58,972 bases of DNA from Devosia sp. Root635 (GCF_001427605.1 NZ_LMGZ01000013.1:1-58972); one strand, 5' to 3'; positions 32,733-41,975 are shown, numbered from the stretch's first letter. Notes: a model not told the origin generated them from the sequence alone. A program made the numbers and translations.

Positions 32733-33935
32733 ATGAAAATCACCGACCTGCGCTGCGCCGTCATCGGCCGCCACCCCATCGTCCGCATCGTCACCGACGA
32801 GGGGCTTTACGGGCTCGGCGAGGTGGAATTCACCAAGACCTACCTCAAGCCCTGGGTCCTGCATTTCCGCGACGCGCTGATCGGCGAGGACCCCACCGAT
32901 GTCGAGCGCTGCATGCTGAAAATCCGCCAGCGCGGCAGCTTCAAGCCCTATGGCGCCGCCGTCTCGGCCATCGAGCATGCTTTGTGGGACATTGCCGGCA
33001 AGGCCGCCAATGTGCCGGCCTACAAGCTGCTCGGGGGCAAGGTGCGCGACAAGGTGCGCGTCTATAACGGCTCCATCCGCAGGAAGCGGACCGGCGACCG
33101 GCCGGAGGACTATGCCGATGACGTGCGCTGGATGATGGAGCAGCCTCAGAACTTCTTCATGGTCAAGCAGGGCATCTCCTTTCACTCCAACATGAAGGAC
33201 AATGTGGAAGACTTCCACTATGGCGTCCGCCAGAAAAAGGCCGGCTATCACGGCGCCATGGACCAGGGGCAGATTTCCGAGCGCGGCTTCAACCACATGC
33301 TCGATTGCGTCGCCGCCATGAAGGAAGTGCTGGGCGACAAGGTCTCCCTCGCCCTCGATTGCGGCCCCGGCTGGTTCCTCAATGATGCCATCCGCTTCGC
33401 CCGGGCCGTCGAGAAATACGACCTGATGTGGCTCGAAGACATGCTGACCGGCGACTACGTTCCCTGGGTCAATCCGCAGGCCTATCGCGAGCTCACCACC
33501 TCCACCTCGACGCCGATCCATACCGGCGAGCAAATCTACCTGCGGCACAATTTCAAGGAACTGATCGAGACCCAGGCCGTCCGCGTCGTCGGCCCCGACC
33601 CCGCCGATATCGGCGGCATTGCCGAGCTGAAATGGGTGGCCGAGCACGCCTATATGCACTCGATCATGATGGCCCCGCACGGCACCGCCAATGGCCTGCT
33701 CGGCCTCGGCGCGCTCATCAATGTCTGCGCCACCCTGCCGGCCAATTACATCGCCTTCGAATATCCCAGCGCCTCCGACCCCTGGTGGGAGGACATCGTC
33801 ATCGGCCTGCCCGAGCAGATCGTGACGGACAGCCATGTGGATTTGCTGCCGGCGCCGGGGCTGGGGCTCGATATCGATCCGGTGGGGGCGAAGAAATACC
33901 TGCTGGAAGAGGATGCGGGGTTCTTCGAGCCGTAG
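32733..33935 (+). CDS. Enolase-superfamily (MR/MLE) sugar-acid dehydratase, third paralogue
   Basis: The 400-residue protein has metal-ligand motifs in ALDCGPGWF, WLEDMLTGD and HTGEQIYLR, and the histidine motif APHGTANGLLGLGA. ATG 32733 (MKITDLRCAV) follows AAGGCAAAAAGG; longer in-frame sequence belongs to the repeat. With the preceding gene and the divergent operon, three enolase-superfamily enzymes serve one locus, which suggests several epimeric sugar acids or a racemase plus dehydratases. Confidence 0.86.
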   Translation: MKITDLRCAVIGRHPIVRIVTDEGLYGLGEVEFTKTYLKPWVLHFRDALIGEDPTDVERCMLKIRQRGSFKPYGAAVSAIEHALWDIAGKAANVPAYKLLGGKVRDKVRVYNGSIRRKRTGDRPEDYADDVRWMMEQPQNFFMVKQGISFHSNMKDNVEDFHYGVRQKKAGYHGAMDQGQISERGFNHMLDCVAAMKEVLGDKVSLALDCGPGWFLNDAIRFARAVEKYDLMWLEDMLTGDYVPWVNPQAYRELTTSTSTPIHTGEQIYLRHNFKELIETQAVRVVGPDPADIGGIAELKWVAEHAYMHSIMMAPHGTANGLLGLGALINVCATLPANYIAFEYPSASDPWWEDIVIGLPEQIVTDSHVDLLPAPGLGLDIDPVGAKKYLLEEDAGFFEP

Positions 33936-33940
33936 GCGCC

Positions 33941-35374
33941 TTACTTTGCGCGCTTCGACCACCGCACGTCTGGCGTGAAGGCAAAATCGGTGTCGAACGG
34001 ATATTGTGGCTTGGATTTGTGCTTGCGCTCCAGCCGCTCCACGAACTGGTCCACCACGCCCGGCGACAAAGCCATCAGGCTGGGATTGGCGATGGGTCCG
34101 AGATCGGGCGACAGATAGCCTGACTTGACCACCACGATATCGGCCGTCCGCGGATCGAGCCCCAGCCGCGTGAAGTCCGCCATATTGTGAAACGGCCGCC
34201 GCCGCGCCGTCAGCACCAGGTCCACGCCGCCGATCCGCACCACCGCCTCGCGCAGCAGGCCATTGTCGGTTTCGAGCAGGAACACCACCTCGGCGTCCGC
34301 CCGCACCGGCTTGCTCGACGGATCAAGGCTCGCCCCGATGCTGAGCGAAACCACCTGGCCCACCCCTGCGGCATAGGCCGCCTCGGTCGCCGCCCGGTCG
34401 GCGATCCCGGCAAACACCACGCCCTGCGCCTTCCGCGCGATCAGTTCGGCCAGCACTTCGGCCCGGTCGCCCACGCCGCCACCGGTCGGATTATCCCCAG
34501 ATTCTGCCAGCACCACCGGCCCAATCCCCGCCGCCATCGCCCAGCCAACGCAATCCTCGATGCTCCCGACCTTGGTGCCGAAAACAAACCCTTCGCGGAT
34601 ATCCCAATAATCCTGTGCCAGCCGCCGCGCCGCCTCCGCCATCGCCGCCTTGTTGGTGCCGGTGATGACGGCGCAGGCCGTGGCGCGCGGCTCGTCGGCC
34701 CACACATAGCCCACCTGGAACGAGGCATCCCAGATACCACCAGGGTCCTCCGCATCATGCAGCTGCGCATAAAAACTCCGCGCCGGTTCGTCCTGCGTCG
34801 AGGTCCGCTCCCCCGGCAACAGCACCGGCACCGGCGCCCAGGCCAGCACCGGACGCTGCCCGGTCCGCAGCGCCCGCACCAGCATGGTCACCGCCCGCCG
34901 CATGGTATCCGGCACGTCGATATGCGGCGCCGTGCGGTAGGTCGAAAAGATATCGAGATTGTCCACGATCCTCTGGCTGATATTGCCATGCAGGTCATAG
35001 CTCGCCGCGATCAGCACCTCCGGCCCCACCACGTCCCGCACGGCGGCGATGAAGTCGCCTTCGGCATCGAACAGGCCTTCGACGAACATCGCCCCATGCA
35101 GCGCCAGGTAGACCCCGTCGAGCGGCAGGGCCGCCCTGATCCCATCAAGGATTTCCGCCTTCCAGCGCGCATAAATGCCCCGCTCCACCGGCCCGCCGGC
35201 AATGGCGCGGGCATGCAGAATGGTGATGAACTCGGCCGGAAAATGCGTCAGGAAATCGAAATAGCCATCCTTGAGCATCGACGGCCCGCGCAGCACGCGG
35301 AAATCGGCCTCGCGGGCCAGCACGGGATTATAGGTGCTGCATTCGGTATGCAGCCCGGCAACGGCAATACGCAT
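33941..35374 (-). CDS. M81 family metallopeptidase (MlrC-like), first copy
   Basis: The 477-residue protein matches microcystinase C (MlrC). The N-terminal domain (about 1-290) has GLHTECSTYNP, ALHGAMFVEG and YDLHGNIS with probable zinc ligands; the C-terminal MlrC domain has LAESGDNPTGGGVGD. ATG 35374 overlaps the stop of the MFS gene by one base, so the pair is coupled. Few M81 proteins have known substrates; most are found outside microcystin degraders, so a peptide- or amide-like small molecule imported by the MFS partner is a reasonable inference. The long frame running on over the MFS gene is not coding. Confidence 0.87.
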   Translation of the reverse strand: MRIAVAGLHTECSTYNPVLAREADFRVLRGPSMLKDGYFDFLTHFPAEFITILHARAIAGGPVERGIYARWKAEILDGIRAALPLDGVYLALHGAMFVEGLFDAEGDFIAAVRDVVGPEVLIAASYDLHGNISQRIVDNLDIFSTYRTAPHIDVPDTMRRAVTMLVRALRTGQRPVLAWAPVPVLLPGERTSTQDEPARSFYAQLHDAEDPGGIWDASFQVGYVWADEPRATACAVITGTNKAAMAEAARRLAQDYWDIREGFVFGTKVGSIEDCVGWAMAAGIGPVVLAESGDNPTGGGVGDRAEVLAELIARKAQGVVFAGIADRAATEAAYAAGVGQVVSLSIGASLDPSSKPVRADAEVVFLLETDNGLLREAVVRIGGVDLVLTARRRPFHNMADFTRLGLDPRTADIVVVKSGYLSPDLGPIANPSLMALSPGVVDQFVERLERKHKSKPQYPFDTDFAFTPDVRWSKRAK

Positions 35375-36555
35375 CAGAGCACTCCGGGAATTTCGGCTTC
35401 GGGATTGGCGGCGCGAGCAGGCTGTTTCGTCGCCAGCCTTCCGGTCAGCAGCAGGCTGACCAGCAGCACTGGCACCAGGCAGGCAATGCCCAGCCGCATG
35501 TCGAAATGTTCGGCCACGAAGCCGATCACCGGCGGCCCCACCAGAAAGCCCAGCAGCGCGACGAAGCTCAGGATCGCCACATTGGCCGAAGCCGTGCGGT
35601 CGGTCAGGCTTGCCGCCGCCGTCACCGCCAGCGGGAAACCCACCGATACCCCAAGCCCGATAATGGCAAAGCCGAACAGCGCCACCGGCGTATTGGGCGA
35701 GATGAACAGGATGGCCGCTCCGGCTACGGCCAGCGTGCCGCAGATGCGCGCCGTATTGACCGCGCCGAAGCGCTTCTTGAGGCTGTCGCCGCCGAACCGG
35801 CCCGCCGCCACCATCATGGCGAACACCGAATAGCCCAGCCCGACAATGCCGCTTTCGGCCCCCAGCGCGTCGCGCAGGAAAATCGCCGACCAGTCGGCCA
35901 TGGCCCCCTCGGTCATGGTGATGCCGAAGACGAAAAAGCAGATGCCCAGCAACGCCCAGCTCGGCAGCGCCCAGACCGAACGCTGGTTCTCCTGCCGGGG
36001 CGCTTCCGGCGCGAATCCGGGCAGGGCGTTGGACACGACCAGCGCCACCGGCAGGACGACGATGGCCACCAGCACAATAGCCCATTTCGCCTCCAGCCCC
36101 AGCGCGGCCAGCCCCGAGCCGATCAGGCTGCCCACCATGATGCCGACCGACCAGAAGCCGTGCGAGGTAGTCATGATGACCGACCCCGTGGCCTTCTCCA
36201 CCGCATCGGCCTGCACGTTGAGCCCCAGCTCGACAAAGGAAATGGTCGATCCCGCCAGCATCAGCGCCACGAACAGCATCGCCGGATTCATCGCGAAGGC
36301 CGGCAGGCTGGCGGCGATGGAATAGAGCACGAAGCCGAAGATGATCGCCATACGCGGCCCGATCCGACCCACCAGCGGCCCGGCAAAAGGCAGCGTCAGC
36401 AGCGTGCCGCAGGGCAGGCCGAGCAGCGCAATCGCCAGCCCCTGCGGCCCCAGCCCCAGCGCCTGCTGCACATCCGGAATCCGCGGCAGCCACGACCCGA
36501 AGGCAATCGGCTGCAGGAAGAACACCAGCATGGTCAGGCGTTGCGGGGAAAGCAT
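35374..36555 (-). CDS. MFS transporter
   Basis: The 393-residue protein has 12 predicted membrane helices with the MFS loop GRIGPRMAIIFG (63-74). It resembles the YbjJ/fucose-permease-like group. It is the first gene of a two-gene operon with M81. The direction of transport cannot be judged. ATG 36555 has a weak ribosome site. Confidence 0.88.
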   Translation of the reverse strand: MLSPQRLTMLVFFLQPIAFGSWLPRIPDVQQALGLGPQGLAIALLGLPCGTLLTLPFAGPLVGRIGPRMAIIFGFVLYSIAASLPAFAMNPAMLFVALMLAGSTISFVELGLNVQADAVEKATGSVIMTTSHGFWSVGIMVGSLIGSGLAALGLEAKWAIVLVAIVVLPVALVVSNALPGFAPEAPRQENQRSVWALPSWALLGICFFVFGITMTEGAMADWSAIFLRDALGAESGIVGLGYSVFAMMVAAGRFGGDSLKKRFGAVNTARICGTLAVAGAAILFISPNTPVALFGFAIIGLGVSVGFPLAVTAAASLTDRTASANVAILSFVALLGFLVGPPVIGFVAEHFDMRLGIACLVPVLLVSLLLTGRLATKQPARAANPEAEIPGVL

Positions 36556-36627
36556 ATGTCGTTCTCGTTCACTGTAGGTTTTCGTCGGCAGCGGCCTGCC
36601 TTTGCCACTGTCCGCTCCTCATACACG

Positions 36628-36750
36628 GTGTCATCCCGGCCTTGAGCCGGGATCCATCCTGAGATGCGTGTCCTGCCGCAAGGTTCATGACCACCTTGCG
36701 GCTGTGGCCAGACCTCAGGATGGGCCCCGGCTCAAGGCCGGGGTGACACT
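36628..36750. repeat. Palindromic intergenic repeat, family E
   Basis: The outer arms GTGTCATCCCGGCCTTGAGC and GCTCAAGGCCGGGGTGACAC pair. Inside are CATCCTGAGA/CTCAGGATG and the hairpin CCGCAAGGT...ACCTTGCGG. It lies between two leftward genes and could end the NTF2-like transcript. Confidence 0.8.
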
Positions 36751-36778
36751 GTGGTAGCGGGCCCATCGGCGCCAAACC

Positions 36779-37258
36779 CTACTGCCCCATTGGATAGGGC
36801 AGATATCCCGCAAACCCGGTCAGCTTCCACACCCCGCCCACCTTGCGGCAGAAATACAGCGTCTGCCAGTTCAGCACGTCCCTGCCGCCATCGCTCAGCC
36901 GGATCTCGCCATCGAACTTCTTGTGCGCGATGGCGATGTCGCCGTTGATCTCGATTTCGGTCAGGCTGGTGGCGCGGTGGATGCCCTCCAGCACGTCCTC
37001 GGCATAATCGAGCTTCCGGCTCTCCTGCGCCTGGCGGATCCAGTCGTCGCGATAGGCTTCCAGTGTCGGGAAGCTGATGCGCCAGTCGTCGGGATTGCCC
37101 GATTTCTGGCCATTGATGCCCAGGAAGCCCTCCCTGATGAAGTCGCCATCCACCATGCTCCAGTCGGCGGCGACGAAGGCGGCGATGTCGCGCTCCACCA
37201 GCATGGTCCAGATGGCGCTCCGGTCGGGATCGTCGGGGAAAGGGTTGGTGCTGCTCAT
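36779..37258 (-). CDS. NTF2-like (SnoaL-type) small protein
   Basis: The 159-residue protein looks like the cone-shaped NTF2/SnoaL fold: an N-terminal helix pair, then strands such as EIEINGDIAIAHKKFDGEIRL and WQTLYFCRKVGGVWKLTGFAGYLP. ATG 37258 (MSSTNPFP) was chosen over an ATG 10 codons upstream. No catalytic residue can be assigned. It is single, with the chitooligosaccharide operon diverging on its far side. Confidence 0.7.
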   Translation of the reverse strand: MSSTNPFPDDPDRSAIWTMLVERDIAAFVAADWSMVDGDFIREGFLGINGQKSGNPDDWRISFPTLEAYRDDWIRQAQESRKLDYAEDVLEGIHRATSLTEIEINGDIAIAHKKFDGEIRLSDGGRDVLNWQTLYFCRKVGGVWKLTGFAGYLPYPMGQ

Positions 37259-37371
37259 GAAGCTCTCGCGGGTTCGCTCGGGCGGCAATCCGGTCGGCCG
37301 GCCCTGACCTATTTGTGTTCTAAATTTTCATTGGTGTCATCACCCTGAAAGCCGCCATGGGGGCCCAGATG

Positions 37372-37382
37372 AATACCAATTT
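37372..37382. promoter_or_regulatory. Left arm of an 11-bp inverted repeat upstream of the chitooligosaccharide operon
   Basis: AATACCAATTT here is the exact complement of AAATTGGTATT at 37500-37510, with 117 bases between. This looks like a pair of regulator sites flanking an A+T-richer region. The 371-base gap (37259-37629) contains no gene. Confidence 0.4.
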
Positions 37383-37499
37383 GGACATGCTGCCCGTTTC
37401 CACGGCGCTTGTCCACACCGGAAAAATCACCGAACTCGATATAAACGCCCAGAAAAGCGGCAAAATGCTTTGGCTTTGAGCAAATTTTCGGGGTGGCTT

Positions 37500-37510
37500 A
37501 AATTGGTATT
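37500..37510. promoter_or_regulatory. Right arm of the 11-bp inverted repeat
   Basis: AAATTGGTATT, 21 bases upstream of the -35 of the probable promoter at 37531. A partial third copy (AATACCA, 37578-37584) lies downstream of the promoter. Confidence 0.4.
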
Positions 37511-37530
37511 GAAAGTGTGACGGATTCGTG

Positions 37531-37560
37531 TTGACATTGGTTTCAGAACGATCCTAATCT
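37531..37560 (+). promoter_or_regulatory. Probable sigma-70-type promoter of the chitooligosaccharide operon
   Basis: TTGACA (37531-37536) and TAATCT (37555-37560) with an 18-base spacer, 70 bases before the first gene. This is the best -35/-10 pair seen in the window. Confidence 0.6.
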
Positions 37561-37629
37561 TGAAAATCGTTTACAGAATACCACACCAATCCGGAAGAGA
37601 TTGGCGGTCTGATAACAGGGACGGACAGC

Positions 37630-38784
37630 ATGCGGGTAGGCATTATCGGCCTCGGATATCGTTTGGGCTATCTGGCGCGGATCTTCTCCGCTGCCCGCCC
37701 GGACTTTTCCGTTGCCGGCTATGTCGATCCCGCTCCGGCGGGCCTGCCCTATGCCGCCGAACACGGCATTTCCGTCGGCAAGCAGTATGACTCGCTCGAA
37801 GCCATGCTCGACAGCGAAAAGCTCGACCTGCTGATGGTCGGCTCGCCCAATCATCTCCATCTCGAGCACATCCGCATCGGCCTCGATCGCGGCATGAAGA
37901 TTTTCACCGAGAAGCCGGTGGTGACCACGGTCGAGGAGACCATGGAACTGGCCAGGCTCATCGCGCAATACGGCTCCGACAACCTGATGGTCGGCCTGGT
38001 GCTGCGCTATGCCCCGCTCTATGTCGACCTGCGCAAGGCCCAGGCCGATGGCCTCTTGGGTGACATCACCTCCATTGAGGCTTCCGAGCATATCCCGCCC
38101 TATCACGGCGCCTTCTTCATGCGCGACTGGCGCCGCTACGAGCGCTATTCGGGCAGCTTCATGCTGGAAAAGTGCTGCCACGACCTCGATCTCTATAACG
38201 GGGTCATGGGCTGCCGCCCGCAATATGTCTCCAGCTTCGGCGGCCGTCGCACCTTCGTTCCGGCCAATGCGCCGGCCAATGTCGGCATCAACGACATGGA
38301 AGTCTACCATCGCAAGCCCAGCGGCTGGATGGGCAGCGACAAGGTCTTCGACAGCGACGGCGACATCATCGATTACCAGACTGCCATGGTGCAGTACGAA
38401 AACGGCGCCGCGCTGAGCTTCCACACCAATCTCAACGTCCCCGACGATTTCCGCCGCTTCGCCGTCATGGGCGCCAAGGGCATGGCCGAAGGCGACTTCA
38501 TCCGCAATTTCCTGCGCGTCACCGACAGCCGCACCTCCGACCGTCTGGTCGACGCCACCTACAAGACCTCCGGCCTCAGTCAGCATTACGGTGCCGACGA
38601 GCAGATGGCCGAGGATATCCTCAAGCACATGATCGAAGGCGCCCCGCTCCCCGTATCGGTGACCGATGCGCTTGAAGCGGGCCTGCTGGCCCTCTGCATG
38701 GACCAGGCGATGCGAACCCGCTCCGTTATCGACATGACCCCGATCTGGCAGCAATTCGATGCTGCCCTCGGGCGAGCGAACTGA
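37630..38784 (+). CDS. Gfo/Idh/MocA family oxidoreductase
   Basis: The 384-residue protein has an N-terminal Rossmann fold (VGIIGLGYRLGYLA), the family motif EKPVVTT (about 97-103), and a C-terminal alpha/beta domain with CCHDLDLY, whose His-Asp is the usual catalytic pair. It is the first gene of the operon and ends 11 bases before the permease gene. The substrate is probably a sugar derived from the imported oligosaccharide, such as an amino sugar; this is inferred. Confidence 0.88.
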   Translation: MRVGIIGLGYRLGYLARIFSAARPDFSVAGYVDPAPAGLPYAAEHGISVGKQYDSLEAMLDSEKLDLLMVGSPNHLHLEHIRIGLDRGMKIFTEKPVVTTVEETMELARLIAQYGSDNLMVGLVLRYAPLYVDLRKAQADGLLGDITSIEASEHIPPYHGAFFMRDWRRYERYSGSFMLEKCCHDLDLYNGVMGCRPQYVSSFGGRRTFVPANAPANVGINDMEVYHRKPSGWMGSDKVFDSDGDIIDYQTAMVQYENGAALSFHTNLNVPDDFRRFAVMGAKGMAEGDFIRNFLRVTDSRTSDRLVDATYKTSGLSQHYGADEQMAEDILKHMIEGAPLPVSVTDALEAGLLALCMDQAMRTRSVIDMTPIWQQFDAALGRAN

Positions 38785-38795
38785 GGAGACCGACC

Positions 38796-39680
38796 ATGAC
38801 CGGCACCCGTAGCGCTTCGATCTTCGCTTTCGCCCTGCTGGCTCCGGCTCTGCTCTACATCATCGGCATCGTCGCCTATCCGCTGGTCGATACCATCAAT
38901 CTCAGCTTCACCAATGCGGCCCTGCGCCCCACCTATGACTGGGTCGGCTGGGCCAATTACGACAAGATTTTCAAGGCCAATTTCTCCGAAGTCATTATCC
39001 GCACCGTGATCTGGACCTTCTTCTCGGTCTCCATAAAGATGATCATCGGCACCTGCGGCGCCGTGCTGCTCAATGCCGCCGTGCCCGGCCGCGCGCTGTT
39101 CCGCATCCTCACCATGCCGCCCTGGATCGTCCCCATGGCCATCGGCATCTTCATGTGGGGCTGGATGTATAATGGCCAGTTCGGCATGATTTCGGGCCTC
39201 TTGCAGAATTTCGGCATCGTCGACAAGCCGGTCGCCTGGCTCGCCTATGGCAATACCGCCTTCTGGGCCACCATCGTCACCGACGTCTGGATCGGAGTGC
39301 CGCTGGTCACCATCTACCTGCTGGCCGCCATGCAATCGATTCCGCGCGATCTCTACGAGGCCGCCTGGACCGATGGCGCCGGCCGCTTCTACCGCTTCCG
39401 CCGCATAACCCTGCCGATGATCGTGCCAGCCATGGTCACCATGTCCATGCTGAGCCTGATCGCCACCTTCAATTCCTTCGACATCATCTGGATTCTCACC
39501 CGCGGCGGCCCCTCCGGCTCGACCACGACCATGATCATCGACACCTACAAGACCGCCATCGGCTCCTACAAATACGGCGAAGGCGCCGCCCGCGCGGTGA
39601 TGATCTGCCTGTTCCTGTCGGTGTTCTGCCTCGCCTACTTCCGCGTCGTCGGCAAGATCAACACGGGAGAACGCGCATGA
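38796..39680 (+). CDS. Sugar ABC transporter permease (MalF type)
   Basis: The 294-residue protein has six membrane helices and the EAA loop YEAAWTDGAGRFYRFRRITLP. ATG 38796 follows GAGGAGACCGACC. The stop overlaps the second permease by four bases (ATGA). With the GH20 enzyme and RpiR regulator downstream, uptake of chitobiose or other N-acetylglucosamine oligosaccharides is likely. Confidence 0.9.
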   Translation: MTGTRSASIFAFALLAPALLYIIGIVAYPLVDTINLSFTNAALRPTYDWVGWANYDKIFKANFSEVIIRTVIWTFFSVSIKMIIGTCGAVLLNAAVPGRALFRILTMPPWIVPMAIGIFMWGWMYNGQFGMISGLLQNFGIVDKPVAWLAYGNTAFWATIVTDVWIGVPLVTIYLLAAMQSIPRDLYEAAWTDGAGRFYRFRRITLPMIVPAMVTMSMLSLIATFNSFDIIWILTRGGPSGSTTTMIIDTYKTAIGSYKYGEGAARAVMICLFLSVFCLAYFRVVGKINTGERA

Positions 39681-40633
39681 CCGTGCAGCCCCTCGATATC
39701 GCCACCGAAAAGACCGCCCATCCGGACGACGATGCCGCCCGCGCTCCCGTCGCCACCAAAAAGGCCAGGGCCGCCAAGGCCGTTCGTCCGATGATCGACC
39801 GCTATAAATGGTACGAATACGCCGCCATCTATGCCGGCATCGCGCTGTTCCTGTTCTTCGTGCTGGCGCCCTTCATCGAAGGCTTCATGGTCTCGCTGAA
39901 GCCGCTGTCGCGCCTGTTCTCCTCGCCCTACAGCTTCTGGCCTTCCGAGGGTTCGCTCACCGCCTATTTCACCATGTGGGAATCAGTGCCCGGCTTCTGG
40001 CGCTACATCGTCAACTCGCTGTTCATCTCCACCGCCGCCACCGTCATCGTGCTGATCATGGTGGTGCCGGCCGCCTATGCCTTCGCCCGCTTCCCGTTCC
40101 CCGGCCGTGGCCCGCTGCTGGCGGCGTTCCTGGCGGTCAACATGTTCTCGGGCGCCGTGCTGCTGATCCCGCTATTCCGCCTGATGCGCCAGCTTGGGCT
40201 GCTCAATACCTACTGGGCCATGATCGTGCCCGGCGCGGCTTTCCTCATCCCCTCGGCCATCTGGCTGCTGCGCACCTATATGATGCGCATCCCGCGCGAA
40301 CTGGACGAGGCCGCCTGGGTCGATGGCGCCAGCCGCCTCTATACCTTGCGTCGCGTCATCCTGCCGATCGCCATGCCCGGCATCGCGGTTGTCGCCATCA
40401 CCACCTTCATTGGAGCCTATGCGCAGCAGTTCATCTTTGCGCTGACCTTCAACTCCAAGACCGAGTTCATGCCCCTGCCCATCGGCCTCTTCGCCTATTT
40501 CGGCCGCCAGGAAGTGGTGTGGAACGAGCTCATGGCCGCCAGCTTCGTCGGCATCGCGCCAGTGCTCGTGCTGATCGTCTTTCTACAACGATATCTGGTT
40601 GCGGGCCTCACGGCCGGCGCCGTCAAGACTTAG
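39677..40633 (+). CDS. Sugar ABC transporter permease (MalG type)
   Basis: The 318-residue protein has a basic N-terminal extension (about 1-50, rich in Lys/Arg/Ala) longer than usual, then six membrane helices with the loop DEAAWVDGASRLYTLRRVILP. It is coupled to the first permease. Confidence 0.9.
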   Translation: MTVQPLDIATEKTAHPDDDAARAPVATKKARAAKAVRPMIDRYKWYEYAAIYAGIALFLFFVLAPFIEGFMVSLKPLSRLFSSPYSFWPSEGSLTAYFTMWESVPGFWRYIVNSLFISTAATVIVLIMVVPAAYAFARFPFPGRGPLLAAFLAVNMFSGAVLLIPLFRLMRQLGLLNTYWAMIVPGAAFLIPSAIWLLRTYMMRIPRELDEAAWVDGASRLYTLRRVILPIAMPGIAVVAITTFIGAYAQQFIFALTFNSKTEFMPLPIGLFAYFGRQEVVWNELMAASFVGIAPVLVLIVFLQRYLVAGLTAGAVKT

Positions 40634-40640
40634 GCCGCGG

Positions 40641-40666
40641 CCGGAAACAGGGACTTAGGTTTCCGG
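40641..40666 (+). terminator. Stem-loop between permease and binding-protein genes
   Basis: CCGGAAAC / GTTTCCGG with a 10-base loop, followed by AAAACAA. Two smaller hairpins (CCCGC..GCGGG and GCCCCTCGGGGC) follow in the same 118-base leader. It may partly end the upstream transcript or protect the binding-protein mRNA. Confidence 0.45.
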
Positions 40667-40751
40667 AAAACAACGTGGTCCGAGATTCTTGCCCGCAAGG
40701 GCGGGAAAGCCACTCGCCCCTCGGGGCAGTAAGCAAGGGAAGGTAACAAAA

Positions 40752-41966
40752 ATGACTAAAAGCAGGATTCTGGGTGGTGCGGTTGTCGCGCTGCTGGCTT
40801 CGACGGCCTATGCCGCCGCGCAGGACCAGGTGATCTCGTTCGTCGAATGCGGCGATACGCCCAGCCCCGTCCACGTCTCCACCATCGAGGCCTGGGAAGC
40901 CGCCAATCCCGGTTTCGACGTTCAGGTCGAAGTCGTGGGCTGGGGCCAGTGCCAGGACAAGGTGACCACGCTCGCCGTCGCCGGTACCCCCGTGGGCCTG
41001 GCCTATATCGGTTCGCGCGCCCTCAAGCAGCTCGCCTCCAACGATCTCATCGTCGACATGCCGATGACCGATGAGGAAAAGGCCGCTTACTATCCCTACG
41101 TCGCCGATACCGTAACCTTCGACGGCACCCAGTGGGGCCGCCCGGTCGCGTTCTCGACCAAGGCCCTCTACTGGAACAAGGACCTGTTCGCCGCTGCCGG
41201 CCTCGATCCCGAAGTTCCGCCCGCCACCTGGGCTGACGAGATCGCCGCCGCCAAGGCCATCGAGGAAAACACCGATGCCGACGGCTTCGGCGTTGTCGCC
41301 AAGACCTTCGACAACACCATGCACCAGTTCCTCCATTGGGTTTACACCAATGACGGCCTGGTAATCGACGCCGACAACAACATCGTGCTCGACAGCCCGC
41401 AGAACCTCGAAGCCATCACGGCCCTGCGCGACATCACCGCCTATGCCGAAGAAGGCCCGACCGCCTACGAGCAGAACGAAGTGCGCGCCATCTTCCTCGA
41501 TGGCAAGCTCGGCATGATCCATGCCGCTTCCGGCACGCTGAACCTGCTGGCCGACTCGCCGTTCAAGTGGGGCGTCGCCCAGCTGCCGGTCGGCCCGTCC
41601 GCCAAGGGTCCCGGCACGCTGCTGATCACCGACTCGATGGCCGTGTTCAAGGGCACCGGCTATGAGGACAAGGCCGTCGACCTGGCCAAGTTCCTCACCA
41701 ACCCGGAAAACCAGTCGGCCTATGAAGCCGAACAGGGCCTGACCCCGCTCCGTCCGGGCCCGGCCGTCGATGCCATCATCGCCGCCGATCCGAACTGGCA
41801 GCCCTTCTTCGACGGTATCGCCTTCGGTGGTCCCGAGCCGCTGCTGACCGACTATCTCGGCCTGCAGAACGTGATGATCGAGCTGGTCCAGTCCGTCGTG
41901 ACCGGCCAGGCCGAGCCGGCCGCTGCCCTCACCAAGGCCGCTGCCGATCTCGAGCAGTATAAGTAG
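40752..41966 (+). CDS. Sugar ABC transporter substrate-binding protein (family 1), probable chitooligosaccharide binder
   Basis: The 404-residue protein has a signal peptide (about 1-23, cut after AYAAA) and the family-1 fold with PPATWADEIAAAKAIEE and the C-terminal PENQSAYEAEQGLTPLR. ATG 40752 follows AAGGGAAGGTAAC; the longer reading starts inside the leader hairpins. Unusually it lies after the permeases. The ligand is inferred from GH20 and RpiR in the operon. Confidence 0.88.
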   Translation: MTKSRILGGAVVALLASTAYAAAQDQVISFVECGDTPSPVHVSTIEAWEAANPGFDVQVEVVGWGQCQDKVTTLAVAGTPVGLAYIGSRALKQLASNDLIVDMPMTDEEKAAYYPYVADTVTFDGTQWGRPVAFSTKALYWNKDLFAAAGLDPEVPPATWADEIAAAKAIEENTDADGFGVVAKTFDNTMHQFLHWVYTNDGLVIDADNNIVLDSPQNLEAITALRDITAYAEEGPTAYEQNEVRAIFLDGKLGMIHAASGTLNLLADSPFKWGVAQLPVGPSAKGPGTLLITDSMAVFKGTGYEDKAVDLAKFLTNPENQSAYEAEQGLTPLRPGPAVDAIIAADPNWQPFFDGIAFGGPEPLLTDYLGLQNVMIELVQSVVTGQAEPAAALTKAAADLEQYK

Positions 41967-41975
41967 AAGTCCTCC

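Noticed and set aside
33941..36493. An apparent 850-residue fusion of M81 with an N-terminal extension
   Set aside because: The extension reads out of frame over the MFS gene; the M81 domain begins cleanly at ATG 35374.
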